Below are positions 63,415 through 64,000 of a stretch of 64,000 nucleotides of DNA, in pieces. The translations under genes and the position numbers were made by a program. Every line of letters starts with the position of its first letter. Within the stretch, counting starts at the first letter, position 1. Source of the DNA: SUG2458 sp963651465 (GTDB lineage Bacteria > Bacillota_I > Bacilli_A > RFN20 > CAG-826); NCBI GenBank assembly GCA_963651465.1, contig CAVJPS010000012.1, forward strand, positions 62,001 to 126,000, given 5' to 3'. The notes beneath the pieces are model-generated. The model was not told the DNA's origin and did not search any database. It was given only the letters and a program-made list of their open reading frames with translations.

Positions 63415-64000
63415 ATGAAAATTAACAATAGACTCTTAATTACATCAGGCTTATTGTTAGGTCTTTCAACTGTAGCTATGTCAACTGCAACTTATGCATG
63501 GTTTACAGTTAACAAAACGGCTAGTATGACAGCTACTGGTTCAATTAAAGCTGAAGCTGGTGTTGAACTTGGCTTAATTGCAAGTGGTGGCCACGAAGCT
63601 GTTGAATATAAAGAAAGTCAAACAATTAATTTAGGTGACCATTCAATGACAGATATTTCTGGTAATGGTGCATCTTTATTCAAACCTGTTTTTGCTTCTA
63701 ACAATACATCATTCTCAAGTGTTAGAACTATTACAAATAATGGTTTAACAGGGTATGAAGATACATTTATCGTAGCTCAATTAAAATTCCGTTCCGATAA
63801 AGCTTATAATGTATATGTTGGTCAAAGTGCTGATATTTTAAGTGGTGAATTAGCTGTTGCAGCTCGTTTAGCTATTTTTGATAGCGGAAAAGTTTCAACT
63901 GCAACTGCCCCAAGTGCTGCTACTTTGAAACAATTCATTTATAGCGGAACAATTGAAAATGAATACTATATTAGTGCAGATACTGCTACCAGTACAGCTA
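63415..64000 (+). CDS. SipW-dependent-type signal protein, TasA/camelysin-like, N-terminal part
   Basis: About 195 residues are in the window; the gene continues past the right edge. The N-terminus MKINNRLLITSGLLLGLSTV is a signal peptide that ends in ATYAWFT, the pattern of SipW-processed proteins such as TasA and CalY. The mature part is rich in Ser, Thr, Ala and Asn and lacks cysteine, as expected for a beta-sandwich surface or fibre protein. AAAAGGAG precedes the ATG. It follows the degenerate c-di-GMP protein, fitting a surface-matrix role by position only. Confidence 0.75.
   Translation, partial: MKINNRLLITSGLLLGLSTVAMSTATYAWFTVNKTASMTATGSIKAEAGVELGLIASGGHEAVEYKESQTINLGDHSMTDISGNGASLFKPVFASNNTSFSSVRTITNNGLTGYEDTFIVAQLKFRSDKAYNVYVGQSADILSGELAVAARLAIFDSGKVSTATAPSAATLKQFIYSGTIENEYYISADTATSTA

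Noticed and set aside
1..64000. Mycoplasma-type code (TGA read as Trp), suggested by the low GC
   Set aside because: TGA is the stop of addB (5963-5965), metI (overlapping metQ) and the HI0933-family gene (50061-50063), all at natural ends, and Trp is coded TGG throughout.
1..64000. CRISPR arrays, tRNA and rRNA genes
   Set aside because: No regularly spaced repeats and no cloverleaf or rRNA-like sequence were seen in the intergenic regions.

Overview
This is an AT-rich stretch of a bacterial chromosome, almost certainly from a low-GC member of the Bacillota (Firmicutes). The evidence is a T-box leader, a CIRCE/HrcA heat-shock operator, AddAB recombination genes, a MetNIQ importer with a lipoprotein, strong AAGGAGG ribosome sites, and a surface protein with a SipW-type signal. 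TGA ends several genes (addB, metI, the HI0933-family gene), so this is the standard bacterial code and not the Mycoplasma code. An uncultured gut Bacilli or Erysipelotrichia-like fermenter would fit, but that placement is inference.

Layout. 1-3.6 kb: end of hypA, a low-molecular-weight phosphatase, L-lactate dehydrogenase, a PlsC-like protein and a DUF362 protein. 3.7-14.5 kb: addB-addA, a zinc-ribbon protein, a Gfo/Idh/MocA oxidoreductase and a large stand-alone SF1 helicase with a Vsr-like nuclease end. 14.6-18 kb: a membrane EAL phosphodiesterase, a TetR regulator and methylglyoxal synthase. 18-20.9 kb: metN-metI-metQ on the minus strand behind a T-box RNA with an AUG specifier. 21-26.8 kb: a secreted endonuclease I, a wall or membrane-anchored surface protein and two unknowns. 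26.9-31.1 kb: gap, clpB under CIRCE, and an XRE-ASCH pair. 31.3-39.6 kb: envelope lipid and transport genes, including a GT2-PlsC pair and a PlsC-zinc ribbon gene overlapping a GltS-type symporter. 39.7-45.9 kb: MFS-GH2 sugar operon, alpha/beta hydrolase, peptidase T. 46.3-47 kb: a broken BRO-family gene. 47.1-52.9 kb: DEAD-box helicase, flavoprotein, serine dehydratase, SpoU methyltransferase, YebC. 53-55.4 kb: two ATP-grasp paralogues around a Fur-family regulator. 55.5-64 kb: a tail-anchored unknown, a YcxB-like protein, MgtE, RluA-type pseudouridine synthase, a large degenerate GGDEF/EAL protein and the start of a TasA-like surface protein.

The metabolic genes suggest glycolytic fermentation (gap, ldh, mgsA), scavenging of methionine and glutamate, peptide and serine breakdown to pyruvate, and beta-glycoside use. 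Most transcription units are short and end in clear stem-loop terminators, which makes the unit boundaries easy to read.

The best candidates for something undescribed are the paired ATP-grasp enzymes, one of which has lost its nucleotide-binding and metal-binding residues, and the region from 59.8 kb to the right edge. There a c-di-GMP-type protein with lost catalytic residues sits behind a structured leader and next to a SipW-type matrix-like protein. No CRISPR array, tRNA, rRNA, insertion sequence or intact prophage was seen.
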